Below are positions 51,410-62,902 of a stretch of 64,000 bases of DNA, piece by piece. The position numbers and the translations under genes are program-made. Under the pieces are notes generated by a model. That model saw nothing but the letters and a program-made list of their open reading frames with translations, had not been told where the DNA came from and did no database searches. The DNA comes from Xanthomonas sacchari (GTDB taxonomy: Bacteria > Pseudomonadota > Gammaproteobacteria > Xanthomonadales > Xanthomonadaceae): the NCBI RefSeq assembly GCF_024266585.1, contig NZ_CP100647.1, forward strand, positions 2,771,001 through 2,835,000, written 5' to 3'. Numbering within the stretch: position 1 is the stretch's first letter; the number at the start of each line of letters is the position of its first letter.

Positions 51410-53662
51410 ATGACGTCTTTCTTGCAACGCTACAACGTGGGTCGCCGCCTCGGCGGTGGTTTCGGCCTGCTGATCGTGCTGTCCTGCCTGTTGGTCGCCG
51501 CCGGCCTGGTCTCCATCGCGCAGGCGCGCAGCGAGCTGCATCACATCGTCAAGGTCGATGTCGAGAAGATCCGGATCAGCAACGGCATGCTCGAAGCCAA
51601 TACGCGCGTCCTGCTCGCGGTGAGTGCGTTGAGCATGGTGTCCGACGAAGAACTCAACCGGAAGGAGATGGCCGCCATCCAGCAGGCGCGTCAGCGATAT
51701 GTCGGCTTGCGCAAGCAACTCGATGCGTTCCCTCCCTCCAGCGACGCCGTCAAGCAGTTGCGTGCGGACATCGATGCGCGGCGTGCCGCTGCCGGCAAGC
51801 TCAACGACCAGGTGATCGCACTCGGCAACGCCAACCGCAATGCCGAAGCGCAAACACTGATGAACGAGCAGGCCAGGCCGGTGACGGCCGCCCTGCAGGA
51901 CAAGATCCGCGAGAACGTGGCCCTGCAGGAACAGGAGACGGCAGCCGCCTATGCCAACGCCACCCAGGCGATGGCACAGGGCCGCAACATGCTGATCGCC
52001 GGTGGCGTGGCGGTCCTGCTGGTCAGCGGTGCGCTGGCCTGGATCATCACCCGCAGCCTGACCGGACCGCTGGGCCGCGCCACCCGCGCTGCCGAGGCCA
52101 TCGCCGACGGCCGCCTGGACAACGACGTGGCTACCGACGCGCGCGACGAACCCGGCCGCCTGCTGCTGGCGATGGAGCGCATGCAGACCCAGTTGCAGCG
52201 CTTCTCCGGCGAAACCGCGCGGATGATCGAGCTGCATGCCGACAAGGACATGCGTCACCGCATGCCGCAGGACTTTCCGGGCGTGTATGGCGAGCTGAGC
52301 AAGGGCATCAACACCATGATGTTCGAGCACCTGGACGCCATCGTCGACGCCATCGGCGTGCTCAACGAGTACGCCAACGGCGACCTGCGTCGCGACGCGC
52401 GTCGCCTGCCCGGCAGCCGCGCGGTGCTGCACGAATCGATGGATGCGGCCAAGGCCAGCCTGCTAGCGATCAACACCGAGATCAAGCGCCTGGCCGCGGC
52501 CGGCGACTTCAGCACCCGCGGCGATGCCGAGCGTTTCCAGCACGACTTCCAACGCATGGTGCAGGACCTCAACGCGATGATGGAGGTCAGCGACGTCAAC
52601 CTGGGCAAGCTGTCGGCACTGCTGCAAGCCATCGCCGGAGGCGACCTGACCGCACGCATGGACGGCGAGTTCCACGGTGTATTCGCCACCATGCGCGACG
52701 ACGCCAACGCCACCACCGATCAGTTGACCGGCATCGTCGGCCGTATCCAGACCGCGGCGGTCAGCATCAATGCCGCGGCAAGCGAGATCGCCACCGGCAA
52801 CGATGACCTCTCGCGCCGCACCGAGCAGCAGGCCGCCAGCCTGGAAGAGACCGCCGCCTCGATGGAGGAACTGACCTCCACCGTCAAGCAGAACGCCGAG
52901 CACGCCCGCCAGGCCAACCAGCTCGCCAGCGGCGCAGCGGCGGTCGCCTCGCAGGGCGGCAGCGTGGTCGGCCAGGTGGTCCAGACCATGAGCGGCATCG
53001 AGGCCTCCTCCAAGAAGATTGCCGACATCATCTCGGTGATCGACGGCATCGCCTTCCAGACCAATATCCTGGCGCTCAACGCCGCGGTGGAAGCCGCGCG
53101 CGCCGGCGAACAAGGCCGCGGCTTCGCCGTCGTCGCCAGCGAAGTGCGCACCCTGGCGCAGCGCTCGTCGCATGCGGCCAAGGAGATCAAGGACCTGATC
53201 GACGACTCGGTGGTCCGCGTCGCCCAAGGCTCGGCCCTGGTCGATCAGGCCGGCAAGACCATGCAGGAGATCGTGACCTCGGTGCAGCGCGTCACCGACA
53301 TCATGGGCGAGATCGCCTCGGCCTCGCAGGAGCAGTCGGCCGGCATCGAGCAGGTCAACCAGACCGTCATGCAGATGGACGAGACCACCCAGCAGAACGC
53401 CGCGCTGGTCGAGGAAGCCACCGCCGCCGCGCGCTCGATGGAGGATCAGGCCGGGCAGTTGAGCCAGGCCGTGGCGCTGTTCAGGATCGACCAGCAGGCA
53501 GTGGCGGCGGCCCACCACGCTGCCGCTCCGCCGCCGGCGCTCGCCACCGCTACCCCCAAGCGACCGCCGGCCAAGTCACCTGCCCCGAAGGCGAACGCAC
53601 GCCGGCCGGTGGCCATCGCCGCGGCCGCGAGTGGCGGCGGCGCGGACTGGCAGGAGTTCTGA
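51410..53662 (+). CDS. Methyl-accepting chemotaxis protein 1, poly-HAMP
   Basis: 750 residues. TM1 (about 15-35), a small helical periplasmic domain, TM2 (about 195-214), then several HAMP-like units in series ([55 protein letters not shown]) before the signalling helices with tip [18 protein letters not shown]. It ends DWQEF, a CheR/CheB-tethering xWxxF pentapeptide. In the third HAMP it has three fewer Ala than receptor 3 (LAAAGDF versus [10 protein letters not shown]). The start at 51410 gives the family N-terminus shared with receptor 3 ([11 protein letters not shown]). Confidence 0.95.
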   Translation: MTSFLQRYNVGRRLGGGFGLLIVLSCLLVAAGLVSIAQARSELHHIVKVDVEKIRISNGMLEANTRVLLAVSALSMVSDEELNRKEMAAIQQARQRYVGLRKQLDAFPPSSDAVKQLRADIDARRAAAGKLNDQVIALGNANRNAEAQTLMNEQARPVTAALQDKIRENVALQEQETAAAYANATQAMAQGRNMLIAGGVAVLLVSGALAWIITRSLTGPLGRATRAAEAIADGRLDNDVATDARDEPGRLLLAMERMQTQLQRFSGETARMIELHADKDMRHRMPQDFPGVYGELSKGINTMMFEHLDAIVDAIGVLNEYANGDLRRDARRLPGSRAVLHESMDAAKASLLAINTEIKRLAAAGDFSTRGDAERFQHDFQRMVQDLNAMMEVSDVNLGKLSALLQAIAGGDLTARMDGEFHGVFATMRDDANATTDQLTGIVGRIQTAAVSINAAASEIATGNDDLSRRTEQQAASLEETAASMEELTSTVKQNAEHARQANQLASGAAAVASQGGSVVGQVVQTMSGIEASSKKIADIISVIDGIAFQTNILALNAAVEAARAGEQGRGFAVVASEVRTLAQRSSHAAKEIKDLIDDSVVRVAQGSALVDQAGKTMQEIVTSVQRVTDIMGEIASASQEQSAGIEQVNQTVMQMDETTQQNAALVEEATAAARSMEDQAGQLSQAVALFRIDQQAVAAAHHAAAPPPALATATPKRPPAKSPAPKANARRPVAIAAAASGGGADWQEF

Positions 53663-53697
53663 TCGCCTCACCCACCTGCCACGGACACAGAGGATCC

Positions 53698-53729
53698 AAG
53701 CCCGGGAGCGCCAGCTCCCGGGCTTTTTT
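53698..53729 (+). terminator. Rho-independent terminator after receptor 1
   Basis: GCCCGGGAGC and GCTCCCGGGC (53700-53709, 53714-53723) with a GCCA loop and T6 tail at 53724-53729. Confidence 0.93.
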
Positions 53730-53850
53730 GCACCAGCGCGCATGGCCCGAGCCCCCTTGCAACGCACCCACGCAGAGCAGAGCGTGAACCCCATTCCGAC
53801 TGACGTGAAGTCAATGTGAAGCAAAGCTAAATTCGCGCGTCACGGCGGCT

Positions 53851-53877
53851 TCAAGAACGAAGCGCACATGCCGATAC
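53851..53877 (+). promoter_or_regulatory. FliA promoter of the second chemoreceptor
   Basis: TCAA (53851-53854), 15-base spacer, GCCGATAC (53870-53877). It begins an unusually AT-rich leader (53880-54020) of about 240 bases before the ATG at 54123; no gene is seen in the leader. Confidence 0.6.
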
Positions 53878-54122
53878 GGGTGTTGCTCACACAAATTGTC
53901 TACAAATTTGAATGCGCCGTGTCATCAAGCGACTAAAGCAAGACAAGTCAGAGTGCAGTAAACGCTTCAATCGCAAACGTTTATTTAAAGAATAACTATC
54001 AATTAGTTTATTTCAATTCACAGCATGAATATATAGGGCAGCGCCCAGCGCCTACGCGGACATCGACTCAGGCACGGGGTACGCCATCCCCAACGCACCA
54101 CTTTTCCACCAGGAATACGACG

Positions 54123-56357
54123 ATGACGCTCAAGAATCTCAGTCTTTCCGCAAGACTCGCGCTCAGCTTTTCGGTCATCGTGCTGATCACGGTGATCATC
54201 GGCTCGATCAGCCTCAGCAGTCTCTCTTCGCTCAACAATGCCGCCGACATGAACGACCACACCTACAAGGTGCTGGCCACCGGCGACATGATGGGGCTCG
54301 ACGCCCTGAACGTTGAAACCGGCGCACGCGGTTACATGCTGTCGGGCGACAAGCAACACCTGCAGCCCTTCATCAACGGCCAGGCCAACTTCGACAAGAA
54401 CTTCACCGAGGCCAAGCAGTTGACCTCGGACAATCCACGCCAGCAGGCGCGCTTGGAAAAGCTGCATACCGCGTTCGACGATCTCGTCAACGTGGAAAAG
54501 CAGGTGACCGCCCTGCGCGAGCAGTCCAACGATCCGGCGCAGGTCGTGTCGGTGTTCCGCGAAGCACGCGATCGCAAGGCAATGCAAACGATCCGCAGCC
54601 TGCTCGGTGCGTTCCACAACGAGGAAAGCGGGTTGTTGGCCAAGCGCAGCGCAACCCTGAACACGGTGCGCGCGCAGAACAAGTGGGCCGTGCTGCTGGG
54701 CAACCTGCTGGTGATCGTGGCCGCGATCGGCCTGGCGATCGTGATCCGCCGGCAACTGCTCAAGCGTCTGGGCACTGCGATCGGCGTGGCCGACGCCATC
54801 GCGCGCGGCAAGCTCGACAATACGATCGACCTGCGCAGCAAGGACGAGGCCGGCGTGCTGTTGCTGAGCATGGACAAGATGCAGAGCCAGTTGCAGGCGG
54901 TGCTCGCCGCGCAGGCCGACATGGCCAAGCGCCACGACGTCGGCCAGATGAGCTACCGCATGGACGAAACCGCGTTCCCCGGCGACTACGGGCGCATGGT
55001 CCGCGACAGCAACGCCCTGTCCGCCTCGCACATCGCGGTGACCGAGCGCCTGGCGCAGATCATGGGCCGCTACGCCATCGGCGACCTGTCCGAGGACATG
55101 GAGCGCCTGCCCGGCGAAAAAGCCCGACTCACCGAAACGATGGACACGGTCAAGCGCAACCTGACCGCGATGAACCGCGAGATCAAGCACCTGGCCGGGG
55201 CGGCTGCCGCAGGCGATTTCAGCGTGCGTGGCGACACCGAGCGCTTCCAGTACGACTTCCGGCTGATGGTCGACAGCCTCAACCAGCTGATGGCCACCGC
55301 CGACGGCAACCTGCAGGCGCTGTCGGCCCTGCTGCAGTCCATCGCCGCCGGCGACCTCACCGCACGCATGCACGGCCAGTTCCAAGGCGTATTCGCCACC
55401 ATGCGCGACGACGCCAATGCCACCGCCGAACAGCTGGCCGCCATCGTGTCGCGGATCCAGGCCGCCGCGGTCAGCATCAACGGTGCCGCCAGCGAGATCG
55501 CCGCCGGCAACGATGACCTCTCGCGCCGTACCGAGCAGCAGGCCGCCAGCCTGGAGGAGACCGCCGCCTCGATGGAGGAACTGACCTCCACCGTCAAGCA
55601 GAATGCCGAGCACGCCCGCCAGGCCAACCAGCTCGCCAGCGGCGCAGCGGCGGTCGCCTCGCAGGGCGGCAGCGTGGTCGGCCAGGTGGTCCAGACCATG
55701 AGCGGCATCGAGGCCTCCTCCAAGAAGATTGCCGACATCATCTCGGTGATCGACGGCATCGCCTTCCAGACCAACATCCTGGCCTTGAACGCGGCGGTGG
55801 AAGCGGCGCGTGCCGGCGACCAGGGCCGGGGCTTCGCCGTGGTCGCCAGCGAGGTGCGCAGCCTCGCCCAGCGCTCGGCTGGTGCCGCCAAGGAGATCAA
55901 GACGCTGATCGACGACTCGGTCGCCCGCGTGACCGAGGGCTCGGCCCTGGTCGACCAGGCCGGCCGCACCATGCAGGAGATCGTCGCCTCGGTGCAGCGC
56001 GTGACCGACATCATGGGCGAGATCTCGGCCGCCTCGCAGGAACAGTCGGCCGGCATCGAGCAGGTCAACCAGACCGTGGTGCAGATGGACGAAACCACCC
56101 AGCAGAACGCCGCGCTGGTGGAAGAAGCCACCGCCGCGGCGCGGTCGATGGAGGAACAGGCCAGCCAACTCAGCGATGCGGTGGCGTTGTTCAAGATCGA
56201 CAGCGTCGGTGTCGTTGCCGTCGCTGGCGTGCGCGTGGCACCGGCACCGGCCGTGGCTCCCCACGCTCCGCGCGCCGTCAAGGCAGTGGCGCACACACCG
56301 CGTCAACCCGCCAAGCGCGCCGCGGCCGTGGTCGGCGGCGACTGGCAGGAGTTCTGA
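54123..56357 (+). CDS. Methyl-accepting chemotaxis protein 2, CHASE3-type sensor
   Basis: 744 residues. TM1 (about 10-32), an extracytoplasmic helical domain of CHASE3 type ([20 protein letters not shown]), TM2 (about 188-210), a HAMP series whose central part ([21 protein letters not shown] to the NQLM region) is shared with receptor 4, then the signalling helices and tip ([18 protein letters not shown]). Ends DWQEF tether. A TM2-proximal HAMP is present ([20 protein letters not shown]). Confidence 0.95.
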   Translation: MTLKNLSLSARLALSFSVIVLITVIIGSISLSSLSSLNNAADMNDHTYKVLATGDMMGLDALNVETGARGYMLSGDKQHLQPFINGQANFDKNFTEAKQLTSDNPRQQARLEKLHTAFDDLVNVEKQVTALREQSNDPAQVVSVFREARDRKAMQTIRSLLGAFHNEESGLLAKRSATLNTVRAQNKWAVLLGNLLVIVAAIGLAIVIRRQLLKRLGTAIGVADAIARGKLDNTIDLRSKDEAGVLLLSMDKMQSQLQAVLAAQADMAKRHDVGQMSYRMDETAFPGDYGRMVRDSNALSASHIAVTERLAQIMGRYAIGDLSEDMERLPGEKARLTETMDTVKRNLTAMNREIKHLAGAAAAGDFSVRGDTERFQYDFRLMVDSLNQLMATADGNLQALSALLQSIAAGDLTARMHGQFQGVFATMRDDANATAEQLAAIVSRIQAAAVSINGAASEIAAGNDDLSRRTEQQAASLEETAASMEELTSTVKQNAEHARQANQLASGAAAVASQGGSVVGQVVQTMSGIEASSKKIADIISVIDGIAFQTNILALNAAVEAARAGDQGRGFAVVASEVRSLAQRSAGAAKEIKTLIDDSVARVTEGSALVDQAGRTMQEIVASVQRVTDIMGEISAASQEQSAGIEQVNQTVVQMDETTQQNAALVEEATAAARSMEEQASQLSDAVALFKIDSVGVVAVAGVRVAPAPAVAPHAPRAVKAVAHTPRQPAKRAAAVVGGDWQEF

Positions 56358-56363
56358 GTCGCG

Positions 56364-56392
56364 CGTTCGCCGTGCCGGCGGCACGGCGAACG
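56364..56392. repeat. Hairpin after receptor 2
   Basis: CGTTCGCCGTGCC (56364-56376) pairs perfectly with its complement (56380-56392) around a 3-base loop. No T-run, so it may be a Rho-assisted terminator or mRNA 3' stabiliser. Confidence 0.6.
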
Positions 56393-56420
56393 GTCCCGGC
56401 GGCAACATCCGACATCCGCT

Positions 56421-56454
56421 TTGCCTGTCGTGGGCGCATATCCACGACAGGCAA
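56421..56454. repeat. Perfect inverted repeat upstream of receptor 3
   Basis: TTGCCTGTCGTGG (56421-56433) and CCACGACAGGCAA (56442-56454), 13-base arms, 8-base loop. It could be an operator or a bidirectional hairpin; it sits between receptors 2 and 3. Confidence 0.65.
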
Positions 56455-56579
56455 GGCGTAGATGCGCCCAGTCCGCGCCATCGCATGTCGGAACAGTGTC
56501 GGATTCTGCCCGCGTCGACCACTCCGTCTGCTTTCCAGACAGCTTCCTAAGCGCCCGCCAACGAGAACCGCAGCACCGC

Positions 56580-56605
56580 TCAATTTCCGCCCGCCATGTC
56601 GATAT
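56580..56605 (+). promoter_or_regulatory. Possible FliA promoter of the third chemoreceptor
   Basis: TCAA (56580-56583) and GTCGATAT (56598-56605) with a 14-base spacer; one base short of ideal. About 95 bases before the ATG at 56700. Confidence 0.4.
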
Positions 56606-56699
56606 CCAGGCAGTGGCAGCGCATCGCCATGACATATCGCATGGCTGGCCTGCCAGCACCTGCGACCTCGACTCCTCCTGTTCCCCCGAAAGGTCGGTT

Positions 56700-58943
56700 A
56701 TGAACGCACTTCTGCAACGCTACAACGTCGGCCGGCGCCTGGGCATGGCGTTCGGCATCCTCATCCTGCTGTCCGGCGTGCTGGTCGCCATGGGCTTGCT
56801 GACCATGACCAGGGCGCATCGCGAACTGGACAGCATCGTCAACGGCAACATGGAGAAGGTCCGGCTCTCCAACGAGATGCTGGATGCCAACACCAATGTG
56901 CAGATCGGGCTGCTGGCCATCAGCATCGTCCAGGGCGATGCGGCCAACCAGAAGATGCTGAACATCGTGAAGACCAACCGGGCGCGCTACAAGGCCGCGC
57001 ACGATGCGCTGTCGGCGATGCCGGCAAGTGCGCGCGAACACCAGGCCATGGCCCTGATCCAGGCCGCGCGGACGCGGTCGATGCAACTCAACGACCAGGT
57101 GCTGGCACTGGGCGAGAAGGACCAGAACGCGCAGGCGCAGGCGCTGTTGCTCGGCGATGCATCGGTGGCGATGGAGAAGCAGCAGGCGGCGATCCGCGCC
57201 AATGCCGATCTGCAGCGGCGCCTGAGCCAGGACGCTTATACGGCGTCCTCGGCGGCGATGGCGCGTGGCCGCATCGTCCTGATCGCCGGCGGCCTCGCCG
57301 TCCTGCTGGTCAGCGGCCTGCTGGGGTGGACCATCACCCGCAGCCTGACCGGACCGCTGCGCCGCGCCACCCGCGCCGCCGAAGCCATCGCCGACGGGCG
57401 CCTGGACAACGACGTGACCACCGACGCGCACGACGAACCCGGCCGCCTGCTGCTGGCGATGGGCCGCATGCAGACCCAGTTGCAGCGTTTCTCCGGCGAA
57501 ACCGCGTTGATGATCGAACTGCATGCGGACAAGGACATGCGCCATCGCATGCCGCAGGACTTCCCGGGCGTGTACGGCGAACTGAGCAAGGGCATCAACA
57601 CCATGATGTTCGAGCACCTGGACGCGATCGTCGACGCCATCGGCGTGCTCAACGAGTACGCCAACGGCGACCTGCGCCGCGACGCCCGCCGCCTGCCCGG
57701 CAGCCGCGCGGTACTGCACGAATCGATGGATGCGGCCAAGGCCAGCCTGCTGGCGATCAACACCGAGATCAAGCGCCTGGCCGCGGCCGCCGCGGCCGGC
57801 GACTTCAGCGCCCGCGGCGATGCAGCGCACTTCCAGCACGACTTCCGGCTGATGGTGCAGGACCTCAACGCGATGATGGAGGTCAGCGACCGCAACCTGG
57901 GCAAGCTGTCTTCGCTGCTGCAGGCCATCGCCGCCGGCGACCTGACCGCGCGCATGGAAGGCGAGTTCCATGGCGTGTTCGCCACCATGCGCGACGACGC
58001 CAACGCCACCGCCGACCAGTTGACCGGCATCGTCGGCCGCATCCAGACCGCGGCGGTCAGCATCAACGCCGCCGCCAGCGAGATCGCCACCGGCAACGAC
58101 GACCTGTCGCGCCGCACCGAACAGCAGGCCGCCAGCCTGGAAGAGACCGCCGCGTCGATGGAAGAGCTGACCTCCACCGTGAAGCAGAATGCCGAGCACG
58201 CCCGCCAGGCCAACCAGTTGGCGGTGGGGGCGGCCGCGGTGGCCGCACAGGGCGGCAGCGTGGTCGACCAGGTCGTCCAGACCATGAGCGGCATCGAGGC
58301 CTCCTCGAAGAAGATCGCCGACATCATCAGCGTCATCGACGGCATCGCCTTCCAGACCAATATCCTGGCGCTCAACGCCGCGGTGGAAGCCGCCCGCGCC
58401 GGTGACCAGGGCCGGGGCTTCGCCGTGGTCGCCAGCGAGGTGCGCAGCCTCGCCCAGCGCTCGGCCGGTGCCGCCAAGGAAATCAAGACATTGATCGACG
58501 ACTCCGTCGGCCGCGTCGCCACCGGCTCGGCATTGGTCGGCCAGGCGGGCCACACCATGCAGGAGATCGTCGCCTCGGTGCAGCGCGTGACCGACATCAT
58601 GGGCGAGATCTCGGCGGCCTCGCAGGAACAGTCGGCCGGTATCGAGCAGGTCAACCAGACCGTCACCCAGATGGACGAGACCACCCAGCAAAACGCCGCC
58701 CTGGTGGAAGAAGCCACCGCCGCGGCGCGGTCGATGGAGGAACAGGCCGTGCAACTGAGCGATGCGGTGGCGCTGTTCAAGATCGACCGTGTTGCTACGA
58801 CCGCGCGGCCGCCAGCGGTCCGCGCGGTGCCGGCCAAGCCGGCGGGCCGGAGCGCGACCAAGGCCGGCCCGACGCCGCAACCGGCCGCGCGCCGCGCAAT
58901 CGTGGCCGCCGCCAGCAACGGCGACGCCTGGCAGGAGTTCTGA
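56700..58943 (+). CDS. Methyl-accepting chemotaxis protein 3, poly-HAMP
   Basis: 747 residues, the close paralogue of receptor 1: same N-terminus ([12 protein letters not shown]), TM1 (about 12-36), a helical periplasmic domain of different sequence, TM2 (about 192-214), and nearly identical serial HAMP units ([39 protein letters not shown]). Signalling tip [18 protein letters not shown]. Ends AWQEF, a CheR/CheB tether. The sensing domain differs from receptor 1, so the ligand differs. Confidence 0.95.
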   Translation: MNALLQRYNVGRRLGMAFGILILLSGVLVAMGLLTMTRAHRELDSIVNGNMEKVRLSNEMLDANTNVQIGLLAISIVQGDAANQKMLNIVKTNRARYKAAHDALSAMPASAREHQAMALIQAARTRSMQLNDQVLALGEKDQNAQAQALLLGDASVAMEKQQAAIRANADLQRRLSQDAYTASSAAMARGRIVLIAGGLAVLLVSGLLGWTITRSLTGPLRRATRAAEAIADGRLDNDVTTDAHDEPGRLLLAMGRMQTQLQRFSGETALMIELHADKDMRHRMPQDFPGVYGELSKGINTMMFEHLDAIVDAIGVLNEYANGDLRRDARRLPGSRAVLHESMDAAKASLLAINTEIKRLAAAAAAGDFSARGDAAHFQHDFRLMVQDLNAMMEVSDRNLGKLSSLLQAIAAGDLTARMEGEFHGVFATMRDDANATADQLTGIVGRIQTAAVSINAAASEIATGNDDLSRRTEQQAASLEETAASMEELTSTVKQNAEHARQANQLAVGAAAVAAQGGSVVDQVVQTMSGIEASSKKIADIISVIDGIAFQTNILALNAAVEAARAGDQGRGFAVVASEVRSLAQRSAGAAKEIKTLIDDSVGRVATGSALVGQAGHTMQEIVASVQRVTDIMGEISAASQEQSAGIEQVNQTVTQMDETTQQNAALVEEATAAARSMEEQAVQLSDAVALFKIDRVATTARPPAVRAVPAKPAGRSATKAGPTPQPAARRAIVAAASNGDAWQEF

Positions 58944-59631
58944 GGCCACATTGGCCAGGCCCCTGCGGTCTGGCCACCACGCCTGTACATGCGGCACAGC
59001 CGCCATTTTGGGCCCGATCGAACGCCGGCGGCGCGGACACGCGCAGCCGGCGACGGCCGGTCCGACCCTTACTAGGCCCCATCGCTCGCGGCACGCCGGT
59101 GCGGAACCGCCCCGCGTTTCCCCACTCCGATGACGCCGCCCGTCGATACCGAACGACGCCGGGCAAGCGACGCCTGCTGCAGGCCCCGCGTGCGAAGGCG
59201 GCATACCGCCCCCCTCTGGGGCGAGGTTGGATGGCCGCATGCAGGTCGCCGCGCCGGTCACGACCGCCCCGGCATCGCTTCGCGCTGCCCTACGAACACC
59301 AGGACCATGCCGCCGCGCGCGGATCGCGCAAGGACCTGCCTCGTGGCTGCATCCGCACAAGCGCGTACCGCGTATGTCCTGCCCGATCGAGCTCGCGGTG
59401 GCACACGTAACACGGTGCCGGCGTAATTCGGCGGCCATCACAGATTCAAAGTTTCCTCCGTGGCGGCCGCTAAAGATCTGCCCGGCCCGGTCGAGCGCTG
59501 CCAATCCCATTGCAGACGCGCATCCGGACCAGGCGAGGTTCGACGGTCGTCCGGTTCCACCCCGTATTCCCACGGCATGCACTCCCTATGGAGCGCCTGC
59601 CTTCCTTCGCTCTCCCTCAGAGACCCGCGCA
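58944..59631. other. Long leader region between receptors 3 and 4
   Basis: 688 bases. Except for the FliA promoter at 59447 and an imperfect TGGCCAG...CTGGCCA pair near 58953-58977, I see no gene. The reading frame of receptor 4 is open upstream to 59227 but lacks an RBS, family similarity and any promoter ahead of that part. Confidence 0.55.
59447..59473 (+). promoter_or_regulatory. FliA promoter of the fourth chemoreceptor
   Basis: CAAAGTTT (59447-59454) and GCCGCTAA (59466-59473), 15 bases between the CAAA core and the -10 box: it keeps the full AAAGTTT half of the consensus. About 160 bases before the ATG at 59632, supporting that start. Confidence 0.65.
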
Positions 59632-62127
59632 ATGACGTCGCCCCCCGCGAACAACGCCGCTCCGCCCGCCTCCGAACGCCGCTCCCGCTGGCGGGTCTGG
59701 CACGACCTTCCCATTGCGCGCAAGCTCAGCCTGATCGGCGTGCTGGCCCTGATCGGGCTGGTGATTCCCCTGCTGCTGTACACCCGCACGCTCAACGACG
59801 GCGTGGAAGTGAGCCGCGCCGAGCTGCGCAGCTATGCGCCCTTGCGCCAGATGCTGACGCTGCTGGCGGCCCTGCAGGAAGAACAGGTCGGCGGCGCCGC
59901 CGACGCGGCGCAGGCACGCGCCAGCGCCGACCGTGCGCTGCGCGAACTGCAGCGGACCGTGCCGGCCCTGCCCGGCTTCGAACGCAGCACGGCGGCGCTG
60001 GCGCGGTTGCAGCAGACCTTGCAGACCCGGCGCAACGACTCCGCGACGGTCGCCGACCAGGCCGACGACGCGCTGGACGCCCTGCGCGACGACAGCCAGC
60101 TGGTGTATACGCCGTACGTGGAAAGCTACCACCTGGTGGTCAGCAGCCTGATCTACGCGCCGGTCACCAGCAGCACCCTGACCCGCCTGGATGCGATGCG
60201 CGCCCCATCCCAGGCCGGCGCCGAACTGCCGATCCTGCGCGCGCAGATCGCCGAGCTCGCGCGCGACCACGCACGCCTGCGGCATGAGCTGAAGAAGGCC
60301 CTGGGCTTGCTCGAGCAACCGGACCCGGCGCTGGCGCGCGCCGTCGCCGCCGAGGCCACCGTCGCCGATCGCGCCCTGCCGCAGCTGGCGCAGGCCCTGG
60401 ACGGCGGCGGCGCCGATGCCGATCAGCGCTGGAACGCGGCCCTGCACGGCTGGGACGCGGCCTTGCACGGCCTCAGCGCCACCGCGCTGCAGGCACTGCA
60501 ACGCCAGTCGCAGCGGCACCTGGACGCCTCGTTGCAGGCGATGTGGACCGCAGTGGCCGGGCTCAGCCTGCTGACGCTGCTGATCGCGGCGGTGTGCGTG
60601 CATACCCTGAGCACCCTCACCCGCAACGTGCGCCGCGCCGCCGGGGTCGCCGCCGACATCGCCCAGGGACGCCTGGATGCCCGGATCGTGGTGCCAAGCC
60701 GCGACGAAAGCGGGCGCCTGCTGGCCGACATGCAGCGCATGCAGCAGCAACTGCGCGAGGTATTGGCCGCACAGACCGAGATGGCGCGGCGCCACGATGC
60801 GGGCCAGACCAGCTACCGCATGGACGAAAGCCTGTTCCCCGGCGACTACGGGCGCATGGTCCGCGACAGCAACGCCCTGTCCGCCGCGCACATCGCGGTG
60901 ACCGAGCGCCTGGCGCAGATCATGGGCCGCTACGCCATCGGCGACCTGTCCGAGGACATGGAGCGCCTGCCCGGCGAGAAGGCCGCGCTCACCGAGACCA
61001 TGGACACGGTCAAGCGCAACCTGACCGCGATGAACCGCGAGATCAAGCACCTGGCCGGGGCGGCTGCCGCAGGCGATTTCAGCGTGCGTGGCGACACCGA
61101 GCGCTTCCAATACGACTTCCGGCTGATGGTCGACAGCCTCAACCAGCTGATGGCCACCGCCGACGGCAACCTGCAGGCGCTGTCGGCCCTGCTGCAGTCC
61201 ATCGCCGCCGGCGACCTCACCGCACGCATGCACGGCCAGTTCCAGGGCGTATTCGCCACCATGCGCGACGACGCCAATGCCACCACCGAACAACTGGCGG
61301 CGATCGTGGCGCGCATCCAGGCCGCCGCGGTCAGCATCAACGGCGCCGCCAGCGAGATCGCCGCCGGCAACGACGACCTGTCGCGCCGCACCGAACAGCA
61401 GGCCGCCAGCCTGGAAGAAACCGCCGCGTCAATGGAGGAACTGACCTCCACCGTGAAGCAGAATGCCGAACACGCCCGCCAGGCCAACCAACTCGCCAGC
61501 GGTGCGGCCGCGGTGGCCTCGCAGGGCGGCGCCGTGGTCGGCCAGGTGGTCGAGACCATGAGCGGCATCGAGGCCTCCTCCAAGAAGATCGCCGACATCA
61601 TCTCGGTGATCGACGGCATCGCCTTCCAGACCAATATTCTGGCCTTGAACGCCGCAGTGGAAGCCGCCCGCGCCGGCGAACAGGGCCGCGGCTTTGCCGT
61701 GGTCGCCAGCGAAGTACGCACCCTGGCCCAGCGCTCGGCCAACGCCGCCAAGGAAATCAAGATGCTGATCGACGACTCGGTGGACCGCGTCGCCGAAGGG
61801 TCGGCCCTGGTCGACCAGGCCGGCAAGACCATGCAGGAGATCGTCGCCTCGGTGCAGCGCGTGACCGACATCATGGGCGAGATCTCGGCCGCCTCGCAGG
61901 AGCAGTCGGCCGGCATCGAGCAGGTCAACCAGACCGTCACCCAGATGGACGAGACCACCCAGCAGAACGCCGCCCTGGTGGAGGAAGCCACCGCCGCCGC
62001 GCGCTCGATGGAGGAACAGGCCGGCCAACTGCGCCAAGCGGTGGCGGTATTCAAGGTGGAGGCGGCGCCCTCGGCCCGCGCGCCGACGCTGCCGTCCGCG
62101 CGCAGGCCGGCTCACGCAGCCGCCTGA
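59632..62127 (+). CDS. Methyl-accepting chemotaxis protein 4, large helical sensor domain
   Basis: 831 residues. TM1 (about 33-49, [17 protein letters not shown]), a long all-helical periplasmic domain of about 250 residues, TM2 (about 304-326), HAMP, then serial HAMP-like units nearly identical to those of receptor 2, and the signalling helices (tip [18 protein letters not shown]). The C-terminus is basic ([11 protein letters not shown]) and lacks the xWxxF CheR/CheB tether found in receptors 1-3. The start at 59632 follows the promoter; earlier frame codons are not conserved-looking. Confidence 0.93.
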   Translation: MTSPPANNAAPPASERRSRWRVWHDLPIARKLSLIGVLALIGLVIPLLLYTRTLNDGVEVSRAELRSYAPLRQMLTLLAALQEEQVGGAADAAQARASADRALRELQRTVPALPGFERSTAALARLQQTLQTRRNDSATVADQADDALDALRDDSQLVYTPYVESYHLVVSSLIYAPVTSSTLTRLDAMRAPSQAGAELPILRAQIAELARDHARLRHELKKALGLLEQPDPALARAVAAEATVADRALPQLAQALDGGGADADQRWNAALHGWDAALHGLSATALQALQRQSQRHLDASLQAMWTAVAGLSLLTLLIAAVCVHTLSTLTRNVRRAAGVAADIAQGRLDARIVVPSRDESGRLLADMQRMQQQLREVLAAQTEMARRHDAGQTSYRMDESLFPGDYGRMVRDSNALSAAHIAVTERLAQIMGRYAIGDLSEDMERLPGEKAALTETMDTVKRNLTAMNREIKHLAGAAAAGDFSVRGDTERFQYDFRLMVDSLNQLMATADGNLQALSALLQSIAAGDLTARMHGQFQGVFATMRDDANATTEQLAAIVARIQAAAVSINGAASEIAAGNDDLSRRTEQQAASLEETAASMEELTSTVKQNAEHARQANQLASGAAAVASQGGAVVGQVVETMSGIEASSKKIADIISVIDGIAFQTNILALNAAVEAARAGEQGRGFAVVASEVRTLAQRSANAAKEIKMLIDDSVDRVAEGSALVDQAGKTMQEIVASVQRVTDIMGEISAASQEQSAGIEQVNQTVTQMDETTQQNAALVEEATAAARSMEEQAGQLRQAVAVFKVEAAPSARAPTLPSARRPAHAAA

Positions 62128-62209
62128 GCCGGCCCGCGCGGCCGCCGGTCTCCACCCGCTCTGCCCCCGGCCAACGCAATGCTTGCGCCGGGCGGCAAGG
62201 CGCACGGCC

Positions 62210-62247
62210 CGATCGGCCGCGGCCGTTCCGCGGCCGATCGCGTTTCC
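62210..62247 (+). terminator. Hairpin after receptor 4, probable terminator
   Basis: CGATCGGCCGCGG (62210-62222) pairs with CCGCGGCCGATCG (62228-62240) around CCGTT; the tail is CGTTTCC, so T-run is short. Confidence 0.55.
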
Positions 62248-62324
62248 AGGCGCGTAACTCAGCGCTTGCGAGCGAAAGCGCCGTCAGCGTCGTTACCACA
62301 CCGCGAATTGTGATGAATGCAACC

Positions 62325-62351
62325 TTAAGGAACCAGGCGCACTGTCGATAA
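62325..62351 (+). promoter_or_regulatory. FliA promoter of the last operon
   Basis: TTAA (62325-62328), 15-base spacer, GTCGATAA (62344-62351). Predicted start near 62358, leader about 38 bases to the ATG at 62396. Confidence 0.6.
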
Positions 62352-62395
62352 CGTGAAAAGCCGGTGCGTGCCGGCGTCACGCTGGCCGATCTTCC

Positions 62396-62902
62396 ATGCC
62401 GCAGGCACGTTCCGCCACGACGCCCCGTCCGCGACGTCTCGCCCGCCTGCCATGGGGACTGGTGCTGCTGGTGCTCTGGAGCATCTGGGCGGCGAGCCAG
62501 CTGGTCGCGCTCGCCACGCCGCCACCAACCGACAGTGCCGAGGCCATTCGCGCGCGCCTGCTGGCCTTCGCCCCCATCACCCGCACCGCCGGCCAGGCCG
62601 TGGCGTTCCGCCTGCGCATCGCCGGCTGCGCATGCGCCGCGCCTGCGGCGCTCGCGCTGCCAGGCGTCCACAGCGTCGACCTGCGCGACCGACCGGCGCC
62701 GCCGGCGTTGCCCTATCCGCTTATCGTCCTCGACGCGCAGTCGCGCTTGATCTATGCGGGTCCGGCGCAACTGGCCGGATGCGGCACGCCGATCGCCGCC
62801 GCGGCGCTGATCTCGCGACTGCTGGCCACCAGCGGCGCCTCGCCGCTGATCTCTCCCGCCCAGTGCGGATGTCCCCCCGACTCCAAGGAACCCTTCGCAT
62901 GA
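62396..62902 (+). CDS. Membrane-anchored thiol protein, DUF6436-like
   Basis: 168 residues. One N-terminal transmembrane helix (about 20-40, LPWGLVLLVLWSIWAASQLV) and a periplasmic part with a CxC pair (AGCACAAP), a strand-rich core (LPYPLIVLDAQSRLIYAGPAQLAGCG) and a Cys-rich end (QCGCPPD). It resembles degenerate thioredoxin-fold DUF6436 proteins, recalled from memory. Its ATGA overlap with the next receptor suggests it helps that sensor, perhaps in redox sensing. Function not known. Confidence 0.6.
   Translation: MPQARSATTPRPRRLARLPWGLVLLVLWSIWAASQLVALATPPPTDSAEAIRARLLAFAPITRTAGQAVAFRLRIAGCACAAPAALALPGVHSVDLRDRPAPPALPYPLIVLDAQSRLIYAGPAQLAGCGTPIAAAALISRLLATSGASPLISPAQCGCPPDSKEPFA

Noticed and set aside
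56580-59582. 1000-codon antisense frame over receptor 3
   Set aside because: His/Gly/Gln-rich antisense translation typical of high-GC genes; the sense strand is a complete receptor.
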